30,357 nucleotides of DNA from Pseudomonadales bacterium (GTDB lineage Bacteria; Pseudomonadota; Gammaproteobacteria; Pseudomonadales; Pseudohongiellaceae): assembly GCA_024234365.1 (NCBI GenBank), contig JACKOK010000008.1, positions 30,001 to 60,357 of the forward strand, read 5' to 3'. The notes beneath the pieces were generated by a model that saw nothing but the letters and a program-made list of their open reading frames with translations, was not told the DNA's origin and did not search any database. Shown piece by piece: positions 10,221-17,687 of the stretch; the first letter of the stretch is position 1, and every line of letters starts with the position of its first letter. The position numbers and the translations under genes were made by a program.

Positions 10221-11627
10221 TTGAGTATGTGGTTTTCTGGTAGCGTTGGGGAAGGGTGCGAACGACTTGTAAAAGCAGCACGCAAATGGGGTTTTCGGGG
10301 GCTTCTGGCCGTGCTGCTGATGCCGTGCTTCCAGTTGTCCGCTTATGCAGATGATGTTCCGCTTGCGGTCTCTGTACAGGCATTCGTCAAGCCGGAAGGC
10401 AACCATCTGAACGTCCTTCTGCGCGTCCCCATGGATGCGCTGGGAGAGATCGATTTCCCGAAAAGTGGTGTGCCGGGCTTTCTGATTTTCTCAGAAGCGG
10501 ATGACGAGATAGCAACAGCCGTAAACGCCTATATTCTCGGGAATATCCGCTTCTTTGAGGATGGCCGTCCGTTGGACGAGTACGAAGTGCTGAATGCGCG
10601 TGTTTCGCTGCCCTCGGACCGCTCCTTCACCTCCTATGAGGAGGCGCTTGCCAATATTCGCAGCCCCAGGCTGGACGACTCTGTCAATCTGTACTGGCGT
10701 CAGGGCCTGCTGGATGTGCTGATTCAGTACCCCGCCCAGTCCGAAGATTCACGCTTCTCCGTGGATTCCCGTCTCGCGATTCTGGGGGTAGAAACCAATA
10801 CTGTCCTGCGTTATGTGCTGCCTGACGGTGCTGAACGCCCCTTCAGTTTTGTCGGCAACCCTGGGCTGGTGAGCCTGGATCCCAGCTGGTTTCAGGCGTC
10901 CTGGCGTTTTATTGTCATGGGTTTCAAACATATTCTTGAGGGTAAGGATCACATCCTGTTCCTGCTCTGCCTGGTGATTCCCTTTCGCAATCTGCGCGCC
11001 CTGGTACCGGTGATCACCTCGTTTACACTGGCGCACTCCATTACCCTGATTTCGTCAATTTTCGGGGTCGTTCCCTCGGCGCTGTGGTTTCCGCCGCTGA
11101 TTGAAACGCTCATTGCCTTGTCCATTGTGTATATGGCGTTTGAGAACATCATCGGCTTCAAGCAGGAGAACCGTTGGCTGGTGACCTTTGGCTTTGGTCT
11201 GGTGCATGGCTTCGGTTTCTCCTTCCTGCTGACCGAGAGCATGCAGTTTGCCGGTTCGCATTTGCTGACAGCCCTGCTGTCCTTCAACGTGGGTGTCGAG
11301 CTGGGGCAGTTGCTTTTCCTGTGTATTGCGGTACCCATGCTGATGGTGCTTTTCCGCTATATGGTCGCGGAGCGTATGGGGGTGATTATCATGTCTGCCC
11401 TTGTCGCTCACAGTGCCTGGCACTGGATGGCCGAACGTTGGACAACCCTCATGGCCTACGAGATCGGGGCGCCGGTGATCAACCGGGAGTTCTGGATGTC
11501 GATCACGCAGTGGGGGATATTGCTGATGGTGGCCATTGCGGTGCTCTGGGTGATGCAGAACTTCTTCGGGCGCTATTTTGCGCCGCAGTCAGTTGGCGCG
11601 AATCCCGCCGAGTCGCAACAGGCCTGA
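10221..11627 (+). CDS. HupE/UreJ-type membrane protein (putative metal permease)
   Basis: A 468-residue protein with a TTG start at 10221, 7 bases after GAGGG. An ATG at 10227 is the alternative, with 13-base spacing. A signal peptide ends at about residue 43 (AYADD), followed by a periplasmic beta-rich domain (about 45-220) and six or seven C-terminal helices. The HX5DH signature of HupE/UreJ is present (H237, D243, H244), with further in-membrane residues H272, H329, E360, H397 and H401. The family is proposed to move nickel or cobalt for hydrogenase and urease. No such enzyme is in this window, whereas copper monooxygenase genes lie 1.3 kb downstream, so another transition metal is possible (inference). 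It is convergent with the second propeller gene. Confidence 0.88.
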   Translation: MSMWFSGSVGEGCERLVKAARKWGFRGLLAVLLMPCFQLSAYADDVPLAVSVQAFVKPEGNHLNVLLRVPMDALGEIDFPKSGVPGFLIFSEADDEIATAVNAYILGNIRFFEDGRPLDEYEVLNARVSLPSDRSFTSYEEALANIRSPRLDDSVNLYWRQGLLDVLIQYPAQSEDSRFSVDSRLAILGVETNTVLRYVLPDGAERPFSFVGNPGLVSLDPSWFQASWRFIVMGFKHILEGKDHILFLLCLVIPFRNLRALVPVITSFTLAHSITLISSIFGVVPSALWFPPLIETLIALSIVYMAFENIIGFKQENRWLVTFGFGLVHGFGFSFLLTESMQFAGSHLLTALLSFNVGVELGQLLFLCIAVPMLMVLFRYMVAERMGVIIMSALVAHSAWHWMAERWTTLMAYEIGAPVINREFWMSITQWGILLMVAIAVLWVMQNFFGRYFAPQSVGANPAESQQA

Positions 11628-11635
11628 TCTGTTTG

Positions 11636-11655
11636 CCAGCCCCGTGAGGGGCTGG
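11636..11655. terminator. Hairpin between convergent genes, possible bidirectional terminator
   Basis: An 8-base perfect stem (CCAGCCCC / GGGGCTGG) with a GTGA loop sits between two convergent stops. A T-rich stretch (GTTTTATTTC) follows only after six bases on the plus strand and none is present on the minus strand, so termination strength is doubtful. Confidence 0.45.
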
Positions 11656-11663
11656 TGTCGGTT

Positions 11664-12704
11664 TTATTTCTGCAACAGGTATTTGCGCAGGGCACGTTGC
11701 GCAACCTCTGCGCCATAGACGTTGCCGTCCTCATCCGCCGTCACGCCTTCAGCAACGCTGGTGCCATTGGCCTCCCCTGTGTTGGGGTCTGGGATAAAGG
11801 CGGAAACGAACCCGGTTGCCGCGTTGCCAATACGGATGCCCCGGTACCAGCCAGGGTTGCGTCCGGGGCCGGTATTCGATTCCGAGTCTGCGCTGTACAG
11901 CGTGTCATGAGCGTCGATGTACAAACCGCTTGGGCGGCCGAACTGGGTCCAGGTGGCCAGCCAGCGCCCCTGTTGATCGAATATCTGGATACGGCTGTTG
12001 CCACGATCTCCCACGAAAAGCCGGCCGGCAGAGTCCATGGCCAGTGCATGGGGAACCTCGAACTGCCCCGCTTCTGTTCCACTGCCCCCCCACTCCGTCA
12101 GGTATTCTCCGGCGCTGTTGAATTTGACGATGCGATTGTTGCCGTTGGCGGCGTGCCCGTCAGCAACAAAGATGTCCCCATTGGGTGCGACCAGCACGTC
12201 ATTGGGTTGATCAAAAATATTGTGTCCCTTGCCGGCAATGCCGGGCAGGCCAAGGCTCATCAGCAGCTCCCCGTCCGGACTGAACTTGTGCACCTGGTGC
12301 CCCTTCATGCGGGGGGTGTCACCCCGTGCATCGGCAATCCAGACGTTGCCCGCCGAGTCCACATGAATGCCATGAGGCCAGACAAGCAGTCCGGCGCCAA
12401 AACTCTTGATGACCCTTCCCTGCGCATCGATCAATACGATGGGGTCAATGTCAGGGGTATCCAGGCAGTTGCCATTCCCCCCGCAGCGTTCGGCGGCCCA
12501 TATCTGCCCCTCCCCTGCATAGTAGACGGCGCTGGTGGCGCCCCATTCGCGACCATCCGGTAGCGGAGCCCAGACATTCGGAACAGCGGTATAGGGGTTG
12601 GGAATGACATTGGGGGTGTCGAGCTGAGCCATCGCCGCCTGGCTGGCAAGTGAGGAGCCGAGCAGTATTGAGGCGAGAAGGGCTTGTCTCATGTTCTGAA
12701 TCAT
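11664..12704 (-). CDS. Secreted NHL beta-propeller, diverged PAL-like protein
   Basis: A 346-residue protein. The start at 12704 has GGAG about ten bases upstream; the inner ATG at 12692 has none. The signal peptide ends at about residue 26 (MAQ). NHL blades carry repeated xPxxVxxDxxGNxxxAD motifs. Relative to PAL and to the propeller at 8832-10016 it keeps R73 (AAERCGG), H111 (WPHGIHVD) and H219 (VPHALAMD). It has His (H184) where PAL has the catalytic Tyr, and Glu (E319 in VAEGVTADEDG) where PAL has the third zinc His. The fold and general metal site are therefore likely kept, but classical lyase activity is uncertain. It is divergently transcribed from the first redoxin-cytochrome-PHM gene, a neighbourhood suggesting a shared pathway. 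Confidence 0.85.
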   Translation of the reverse strand: MIQNMRQALLASILLGSSLASQAAMAQLDTPNVIPNPYTAVPNVWAPLPDGREWGATSAVYYAGEGQIWAAERCGGNGNCLDTPDIDPIVLIDAQGRVIKSFGAGLLVWPHGIHVDSAGNVWIADARGDTPRMKGHQVHKFSPDGELLMSLGLPGIAGKGHNIFDQPNDVLVAPNGDIFVADGHAANGNNRIVKFNSAGEYLTEWGGSGTEAGQFEVPHALAMDSAGRLFVGDRGNSRIQIFDQQGRWLATWTQFGRPSGLYIDAHDTLYSADSESNTGPGRNPGWYRGIRIGNAATGFVSAFIPDPNTGEANGTSVAEGVTADEDGNVYGAEVAQRALRKYLLQK

Positions 12705-12820
12705 CGCTGTGCGTCTCCAGGCAGGGGCTGCATAAATTCTGTGCTGCCATCATAGCGCATACGGGGTCGGGGGGTTCATCGAACAAATCGTGGCATCTAT
12801 CGATCGCTCGAAAAGATTCA

Positions 12821-12850
12821 TTGCTGCGCTGGGTGTCAGAAAGTTACACT
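12821..12850 (+). promoter_or_regulatory. Weak candidate promoter for the gene at 12926
   Basis: TTGCTG (12821-12826) and TACACT (12845-12850), spaced 18 bases, resemble a sigma-70 promoter at 3 and 4 of 6 positions. They lie in the 221-base divergent region. Low confidence. Confidence 0.25.
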
Positions 12851-12925
12851 TTGTGCGGGTTTTTGGGACTGCTGGCGAGGTCTCGATGACACCCCGCGCG
12901 TTTCTCTCTTTACTGGAGTCCGACT

Positions 12926-14617
12926 ATGAAAGCCATAAGAATTCTTTCCATCCTGTCCTTGGCGGCTGCCCTGAGCGCCAATGCGATTGCCGCACCAGAG
13001 CGAACAGGAGATTTTGCGCTCCTGGATCAAAATGGCGATTTTCATCAACTCAGCAAATACCGCAACAAGGATGCTGTGGTTCTGTTTTCTCAGTCCAACA
13101 GCTGTGCAGCAAGCAAGGCTGCCCTGAGTCAGTTCAATCAACTGCGTAGCCAGTGGGAATCACAGAATGTTGCCTTCCTGCTGATGAACTCTGCAAAGGA
13201 TGATCTCGCGTCCGTTCGCAAGGCGGCACAGGACGGCAATATCGATCTGCCCATCCTGATGGACGACTCCCAGCTGGTTGCCGAGACCCTGAAGGTCACC
13301 AAGGCGGGTGAGGTGCTGGTGCTGGATCCGCAGCGTCTGAGCGTTGTGTACCGTGGCCCGCTGGACAGTCATGTCGGCGACATGCTGAGCGGGGGCGTTG
13401 CCAACGTCGACGAAACGATGACCATGGAAGTGTCTGGCTGTGATCTGTCTGTGCCGAATACCCCCATGCTTGCCGATGCGCCGGATTACGCGACAGAAGT
13501 GGCGCCGATCATTGTGGAAAACTGTGCCGGATGTCACCGAGAAGGCGGCATTGGCCCGTTTGCCATGAATAGCCATCTGATGCTGCAGGGCTGGTCCCCC
13601 ATGATTCGTGAGGTGTTGATGACCAAGCGCATGCCTCCCATGCAGGTAGACCCCAGCATCGGGCATTTCAATAATGCCAATTATATGTCGGGTGAAGATC
13701 TGCAGACTCTGGTCAGCTGGATTGACGCTGGTTCACCCAAAGGGGTGTTCTCCGAAGATCCTCTCAGCAATCTGCAGTATGCCGATGTTAAATCCTGGCA
13801 GCTGGGTGAGCCGGATTTCGTGATCAACACCCCGCGTCAGGAAATTCCTGCTACCGGTGTTATGGATTACATCAATGTCGACGTGGAGCTTCCCTTTACC
13901 GAAGACAAGTGGGTCAAAGCCGTACAGTTCATCCCTGGGGATGAGACCGTATTGCACCACCTGCTGACCTATGTCACGGCACCGAGCGAGGATTTCGATG
14001 GCGGTGAGGCGGATCAACGCTCCGTTGCCCGTCGTTTCCTGGAAGGTTATGCGCCTGGCAAGGTTGAGGCCATGGTCTTCCCGGAAGATACCGGCGTGCT
14101 GATTCCCGCGGGGCACAAGCTGTCCATGCAGTTCCACTTCACTACCAATGGGCGTGCGACTTCTGACGAAACTACGCTGGGCATGTACTTCTACGATGAA
14201 GCCCCGGAGCACGAGAACTTCACGCGTTCAGTGTCTACCATGTTCGTGATTCCGCCTCACGCGACCAATCACGAAGTCCATGCCAGCTACGAGTTCAAGG
14301 ATGAAGTGGTGGTCAATGGTCTGCGCGCGCACATGCACTTCCGCGGCAAAGACATGAAGTTCTCTGTGGAATACCCCGATGGCAGCATGGAAGACCTGCT
14401 GAGCGTTCCCAACTACAGCTATGCCTGGCAACCCACTTACCAGTTGAGTGAAGCCAAACTGTTGCCGGCCGGCACCAAGGTGCATGTGACCGGAGCATTT
14501 GATAACTCTGAACTGAACACGGCGAATCCTGATCCGGACAAGAGAGTGACTTTTGGTCTGCAGAGCTGGGAAGAGATGTTCATCGGTTACTGGACGTACT
14601 ACGAGACAGGTAACTGA
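12926..14617 (+). CDS. Redoxin - cytochrome c - PHM-like copper monooxygenase (copy 1)
   Basis: A 563-residue secreted protein. The ATG at 12926 follows CTGGAG, and the signal peptide ends at about residue 22. Three domains are seen. Residues 25-160 form a thioredoxin-like redoxin domain with a single cysteine, C60 (SNSCAASK). Residues 185-275 form a mono-haem cytochrome c with CAGCH (C200, C203, H204) and a candidate Met ligand in RMPPM (M236 or M239). Residues 295-560 form a copper type II ascorbate-dependent monooxygenase domain. All six copper ligands of PHM can be placed: H344, H345 and H404 (CuH site), and H469, H471 and M551 (CuM site). R467 and Y555 match the rat PHM residues R240 and Y318 that hold the substrate carboxylate (from memory). 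Such enzymes hydroxylate a C-H bond using O2 and two electrons; the haem and redoxin modules may deliver them. The peptide substrate is inferred. Confidence 0.9.
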   Translation: MKAIRILSILSLAAALSANAIAAPERTGDFALLDQNGDFHQLSKYRNKDAVVLFSQSNSCAASKAALSQFNQLRSQWESQNVAFLLMNSAKDDLASVRKAAQDGNIDLPILMDDSQLVAETLKVTKAGEVLVLDPQRLSVVYRGPLDSHVGDMLSGGVANVDETMTMEVSGCDLSVPNTPMLADAPDYATEVAPIIVENCAGCHREGGIGPFAMNSHLMLQGWSPMIREVLMTKRMPPMQVDPSIGHFNNANYMSGEDLQTLVSWIDAGSPKGVFSEDPLSNLQYADVKSWQLGEPDFVINTPRQEIPATGVMDYINVDVELPFTEDKWVKAVQFIPGDETVLHHLLTYVTAPSEDFDGGEADQRSVARRFLEGYAPGKVEAMVFPEDTGVLIPAGHKLSMQFHFTTNGRATSDETTLGMYFYDEAPEHENFTRSVSTMFVIPPHATNHEVHASYEFKDEVVVNGLRAHMHFRGKDMKFSVEYPDGSMEDLLSVPNYSYAWQPTYQLSEAKLLPAGTKVHVTGAFDNSELNTANPDPDKRVTFGLQSWEEMFIGYWTYYETGN

Positions 14618-14652
14618 TCGGGCGTCGATAGCCGATTTCTGGCTTCGCTATA

Positions 14653-14690
14653 CCAAGAGGCGCCTCCCCGGGGGGGGCGCCTCTTGGTTT
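14653..14690 (+). terminator. Strong hairpin terminator after the first PHM-like gene
   Basis: A 12-base perfect stem (CCAAGAGGCGCC / GGCGCCTCTTGG), extended inside by C4/G4 pairing, is followed by TTT. It lies 36 bases after the stop, between the two PHM-like genes, so the second copy probably has its own promoter. The T run is short. Confidence 0.7.
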
Positions 14691-14757
14691 GTCTGGGATC
14701 TGTGTTTTCAACGGGCGCTGCGTTACAAAGAATTACAATGTTTTCAAAGAGCTGAGA

Positions 14758-14785
14758 TGGTCTGTCAAAGAGCCTGCACTATAAT
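14758..14785 (+). promoter_or_regulatory. Candidate promoter for the second PHM-like gene
   Basis: A perfect TATAAT lies at 14780-14785, with only a poor -35 (TGGTCT at 14758-14763, 16-base spacer). The implied transcript start near 14792 supports the ATG at 14824 over the upstream TTG at 14788. Confidence 0.4.
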
Positions 14786-14823
14786 CCTTGCGATTTGAGC
14801 GGGTTTGCCCTGGATATTGGTGT

Positions 14824-16548
14824 ATGAAGTACTTTCAGCAACTCTTTTTGCTGCTACTCATTGCTTCGCCGGCAAGTGCCATGGCTGCGCGCGATATTCC
14901 GGATTTCGCTCTGCTGGATCATCAGGGCGCGTTTCATCAGCTCAGTCGCTATGCCGATGAGCGAGCTGTCGTGTTGTACTCCTTCGGGGTGGATTGCGAT
15001 GTGTCCACCGCGGCGCTGGACAAGCTCAGTATCCTGAATGAGAAATATGCCGGGCGCGGAGTGCGCATTTTCTTGTTGGATGCCATGCCGGATGAGGGGC
15101 GCGGGCAGGTGCGTGCTCTCCTGTCTGATCATCACAGTGATATTCCCGTACTGATGGATACCGCCCAGCTGGTATCCCATTCCCTGGAGATTGTCCGCAC
15201 GGGCGAGGTGCTGGTCGTTGAACCGCGCACCATGTCTCTGATCTATCGTGGTGCTATCGACAGTCGGGCAGTGGCGCAGAGTGCGGGCGTTCAGGATCGG
15301 ATAGCCCGTAATTATCTCGACGAGGTGTTATCCTCCCTTACCCACAATGGGCCGGAAGTGGCTGATGTGCCCTGGCAGGGTGGGCATTCCATTCCTTATG
15401 GTGATGCCCTGGAGGCTGATACCCGGGTGTCCTATGTGAACGATGTGGTGCCGGTGCTTGAGCGGCGCTGTGTGTCCTGCCATAGCGATGGGGGCGTGGC
15501 TCCCTGGTCCATGGACAGTTATCAGATGGTCAGCGGCTGGTCGGCCATGATTCGGGAAACCCTGCTGACCCTGCGTATGCCTCCGGGGCAGATAGACGAT
15601 ACCTACCTGGATAATTTTGTGGATGTCCATTCCATCTCGGACCAGGAAAAGAGAACCCTCGTGCACTGGATCGATCAGGGGGCGCTTGTTGATGGCGAGG
15701 TGGACCCGTTGACCGAGCTTGCGGCATCGTCGTCGGGCTGGGCATTGGGGGAGCCGGACCTGATTGTGGAGTTTCCTCCGCAGGAGATCCCCGCCTCCGG
15801 CGTTCTCGATTACAAGTTCGAGCCGGTCGAGATCGGTCTTGACCGTGACCGCTGGGTACGAGCCTATGAATTTGATATTGGCGACCCTGCGGTACTGCAC
15901 CATGTGGTGACCTATACGCAGGATGAAAAACAGCAGAAGCAAAACCCCAGTGGGGGTGGGAGTCGAACCAATTTTGGCGGCTACGCGCCAGGGCGTGAGT
16001 ATGTTGCTTTCGATGAAAACACAGGCATTCTGCTACAGAAAGACATGCGCTTCATGGTTCAGTTCCACTACACCACGGTGGGGCGACCCGTGGTGGATGT
16101 CACCCGAATCGGTCTGTATTTTCAGGATGAAGAGCCGGAGTTTCCGCTGTCCCGTACTGCCGTCATGAATGGCGAGTTTGTGATTCCTCCGGGAGACGCG
16201 GACTTTGCCGTGAATGCGCGCGCCTCCATCAGCAAGGATTCCTTCCTCTACAATATCGCGCCCCACATGCATTTTCGTGGCAAGCGGGTGAAGTACCGTG
16301 TTGAGTACCCCGATGGAACGATGGAAGAGCTGCTCTCCATTCCCAATTTCCAGCATAACTGGCAAATGGTTTATCGTCTCAAGGAACCCAAATTCCTGCC
16401 TGCGGGATCTGTCGTCGTCGCCGAAGGGGCCTTCGACAACTCGGCCGGGAATCCACTCAATCCCGATCCGAGCCAGGAAGTGCGCTGGGGTGAACAGGTC
16501 TGGGATGAAATGTTCATTGCCTGGATGCGGGTCAGCGAAGCGCATTGA
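14824..16548 (+). CDS. Redoxin - cytochrome c - PHM-like copper monooxygenase (copy 2)
   Basis: A 574-residue paralogue of the preceding gene with the same three domains. The ATG at 14824 gives a clear signal peptide (MKYFQQLFLLLLIASPASA) but has no good ribosome site. The redoxin domain (about 23-165) has a single cysteine, C58. The cytochrome c domain (about 200-285) has CVSCH (C216, C219, H220) and RMPPG (M252). The copper monooxygenase domain (about 305-570) keeps all six ligands: H359, H360, H415, H481, H483 and M563. At the positions of the PHM carboxylate-binding Arg and Tyr it has A479 and W567, so its substrate probably differs from copy 1. A Gly/Ser/Gln-rich stretch (residues 366-381) follows the first copper site. 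It lies behind a terminator and its own candidate promoter. Duplication followed by divergence is the simplest reading. Confidence 0.9.
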   Translation: MKYFQQLFLLLLIASPASAMAARDIPDFALLDHQGAFHQLSRYADERAVVLYSFGVDCDVSTAALDKLSILNEKYAGRGVRIFLLDAMPDEGRGQVRALLSDHHSDIPVLMDTAQLVSHSLEIVRTGEVLVVEPRTMSLIYRGAIDSRAVAQSAGVQDRIARNYLDEVLSSLTHNGPEVADVPWQGGHSIPYGDALEADTRVSYVNDVVPVLERRCVSCHSDGGVAPWSMDSYQMVSGWSAMIRETLLTLRMPPGQIDDTYLDNFVDVHSISDQEKRTLVHWIDQGALVDGEVDPLTELAASSSGWALGEPDLIVEFPPQEIPASGVLDYKFEPVEIGLDRDRWVRAYEFDIGDPAVLHHVVTYTQDEKQQKQNPSGGGSRTNFGGYAPGREYVAFDENTGILLQKDMRFMVQFHYTTVGRPVVDVTRIGLYFQDEEPEFPLSRTAVMNGEFVIPPGDADFAVNARASISKDSFLYNIAPHMHFRGKRVKYRVEYPDGTMEELLSIPNFQHNWQMVYRLKEPKFLPAGSVVVAEGAFDNSAGNPLNPDPSQEVRWGEQVWDEMFIAWMRVSEAH

Positions 16549-16595
16549 GCGGCGTTCTTGCTTCCTTATATATAGGGAGCTGTGTGCGGCATGAA

Positions 16596-16625
16596 TTGTC
16601 ACCTCTGTTCTGTTGTTTGTAGAAT
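16596..16625 (+). promoter_or_regulatory. Sigma-70 promoter for birA-coaX
   Basis: TTGTCA (16596-16601) and TAGAAT (16620-16625), each 5 of 6 to consensus with an 18-base spacer, lie about 70 bases upstream of the birA ATG. The expected start is near 16632. Confidence 0.55.
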
Positions 16626-16697
16626 CCCTCCCTGTTTTCCGTGTGCGGGTATTTCCTGTGCTGAACGGAGCCCGTTTAATCCTCTTGGAATGGTGTC

Positions 16698-17687
16698 ATG
16701 GACCTGCGTCCCCTGGTTCGAATGCTTGCTGACGGTGGTTTTCATTCCGGGCAGTCTCTGGCGCAGCAGCTCGGCACTACGCGCACCATCATTGGTCAGC
16801 AGGTGGAAATGTTGCGGGAAATGGGGGTGGAGGTGCATTCGGTGACGGGCAAAGGGTATCGCCTGCCCACGCTGTTTGATCCACTTTCCAGAAGCGCCAT
16901 CCTGCACCTGATGCGCGAACACAGTGCGCTCTGGGCCTCCCGTTTCGAGCTGAAGTTCTCCACAGGTTCCACCAATGCCGATGCGATGGAGAAGGCTCGG
17001 CAGGGAGAAAGCCGTTATCTGGTGCTGGCAGAGCATCAGACGGCTGGTCGCGGGCGTCGTGGCAGGCATTGGGTCAGCCCTTTGGGTGCTAATATCGCGC
17101 TTTCTGTGCTGTGGACCTTTGATCTCCCGCTTGCTGCTCTTGAGGGGCTCAGTCTTGCGGTTGCCACGATGGTGGTGAAGGGGTTGGGGAATTCGGGCTA
17201 TCAGGGAGGGATTGGTCTTAAATGGCCGAATGACATCCTGCTCAATGGCGCAAAACTGGCGGGCATACTGATTGAAATCGGGGGGGATGTGAGTGGGCCG
17301 GCGCGGGTGGTTATCGGGGTGGGCATCAATGTGCGCATGCCCTGTTTCTGTCAGCAGAAAATAGACCAGGCCTATACCGATCTGGCGAGTAATTTTGAAC
17401 TGAGCCCGGATAGAAACCGTATTGTCGCCGCGGTGCTCAGTGCTTTGAGTGTCGGTTTGCCCCGCTTTGCCGAACAGGGGTTTTCCGCGTTCCGGGATTC
17501 CTGGAATGCGCTGGATGTCTACCGGGAGCAGCAGGTCTGCATATTCAGTGGCAAGCATCGCAGCCTTGGGGTGGCGATGGGGGTGACCGAGGCTGGTGAG
17601 TTGATTCTGGACACTGCGTCCGGTCGTCAGTTGGTCGCGGGCGGAGAATTGACGCCGAGTCTGAGGCCGGTAGGGGAGGACGGGTAG
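16698..17687 (+). CDS. birA: Bifunctional biotin ligase / biotin operon repressor BirA
   Basis: A 329-residue cytoplasmic protein. It activates biotin to biotinyl-5'-AMP and transfers it to the biotin carboxyl carrier protein of acetyl-CoA carboxylase; the long form also represses biotin synthesis genes. Residues 1-58 form a winged helix-turn-helix (SLAQQLGTTRTIIGQQVEML, then a GKGYRL wing), so this is the DNA-binding class. The catalytic domain shows the GRGRRG adenylate loop (residues 117-122), KWPNDILLNGAKLAGIL (175-191) and VVIGVGINV. A small C-terminal SH3-like domain follows. Length is near the E. coli protein (321). Its stop overlaps the coaX start by one base (TAGTG), implying translational coupling, as in Pseudomonas. 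Confidence 0.97.
   Translation: MDLRPLVRMLADGGFHSGQSLAQQLGTTRTIIGQQVEMLREMGVEVHSVTGKGYRLPTLFDPLSRSAILHLMREHSALWASRFELKFSTGSTNADAMEKARQGESRYLVLAEHQTAGRGRRGRHWVSPLGANIALSVLWTFDLPLAALEGLSLAVATMVVKGLGNSGYQGGIGLKWPNDILLNGAKLAGILIEIGGDVSGPARVVIGVGINVRMPCFCQQKIDQAYTDLASNFELSPDRNRIVAAVLSALSVGLPRFAEQGFSAFRDSWNALDVYREQQVCIFSGKHRSLGVAMGVTEAGELILDTASGRQLVAGGELTPSLRPVGEDG

Noticed and set aside
14788..14823. Upstream TTG start for the second PHM-like gene
   Set aside because: It would place charged residues and two cysteines before a clear signal peptide, and it lies at or before the likely transcription start.
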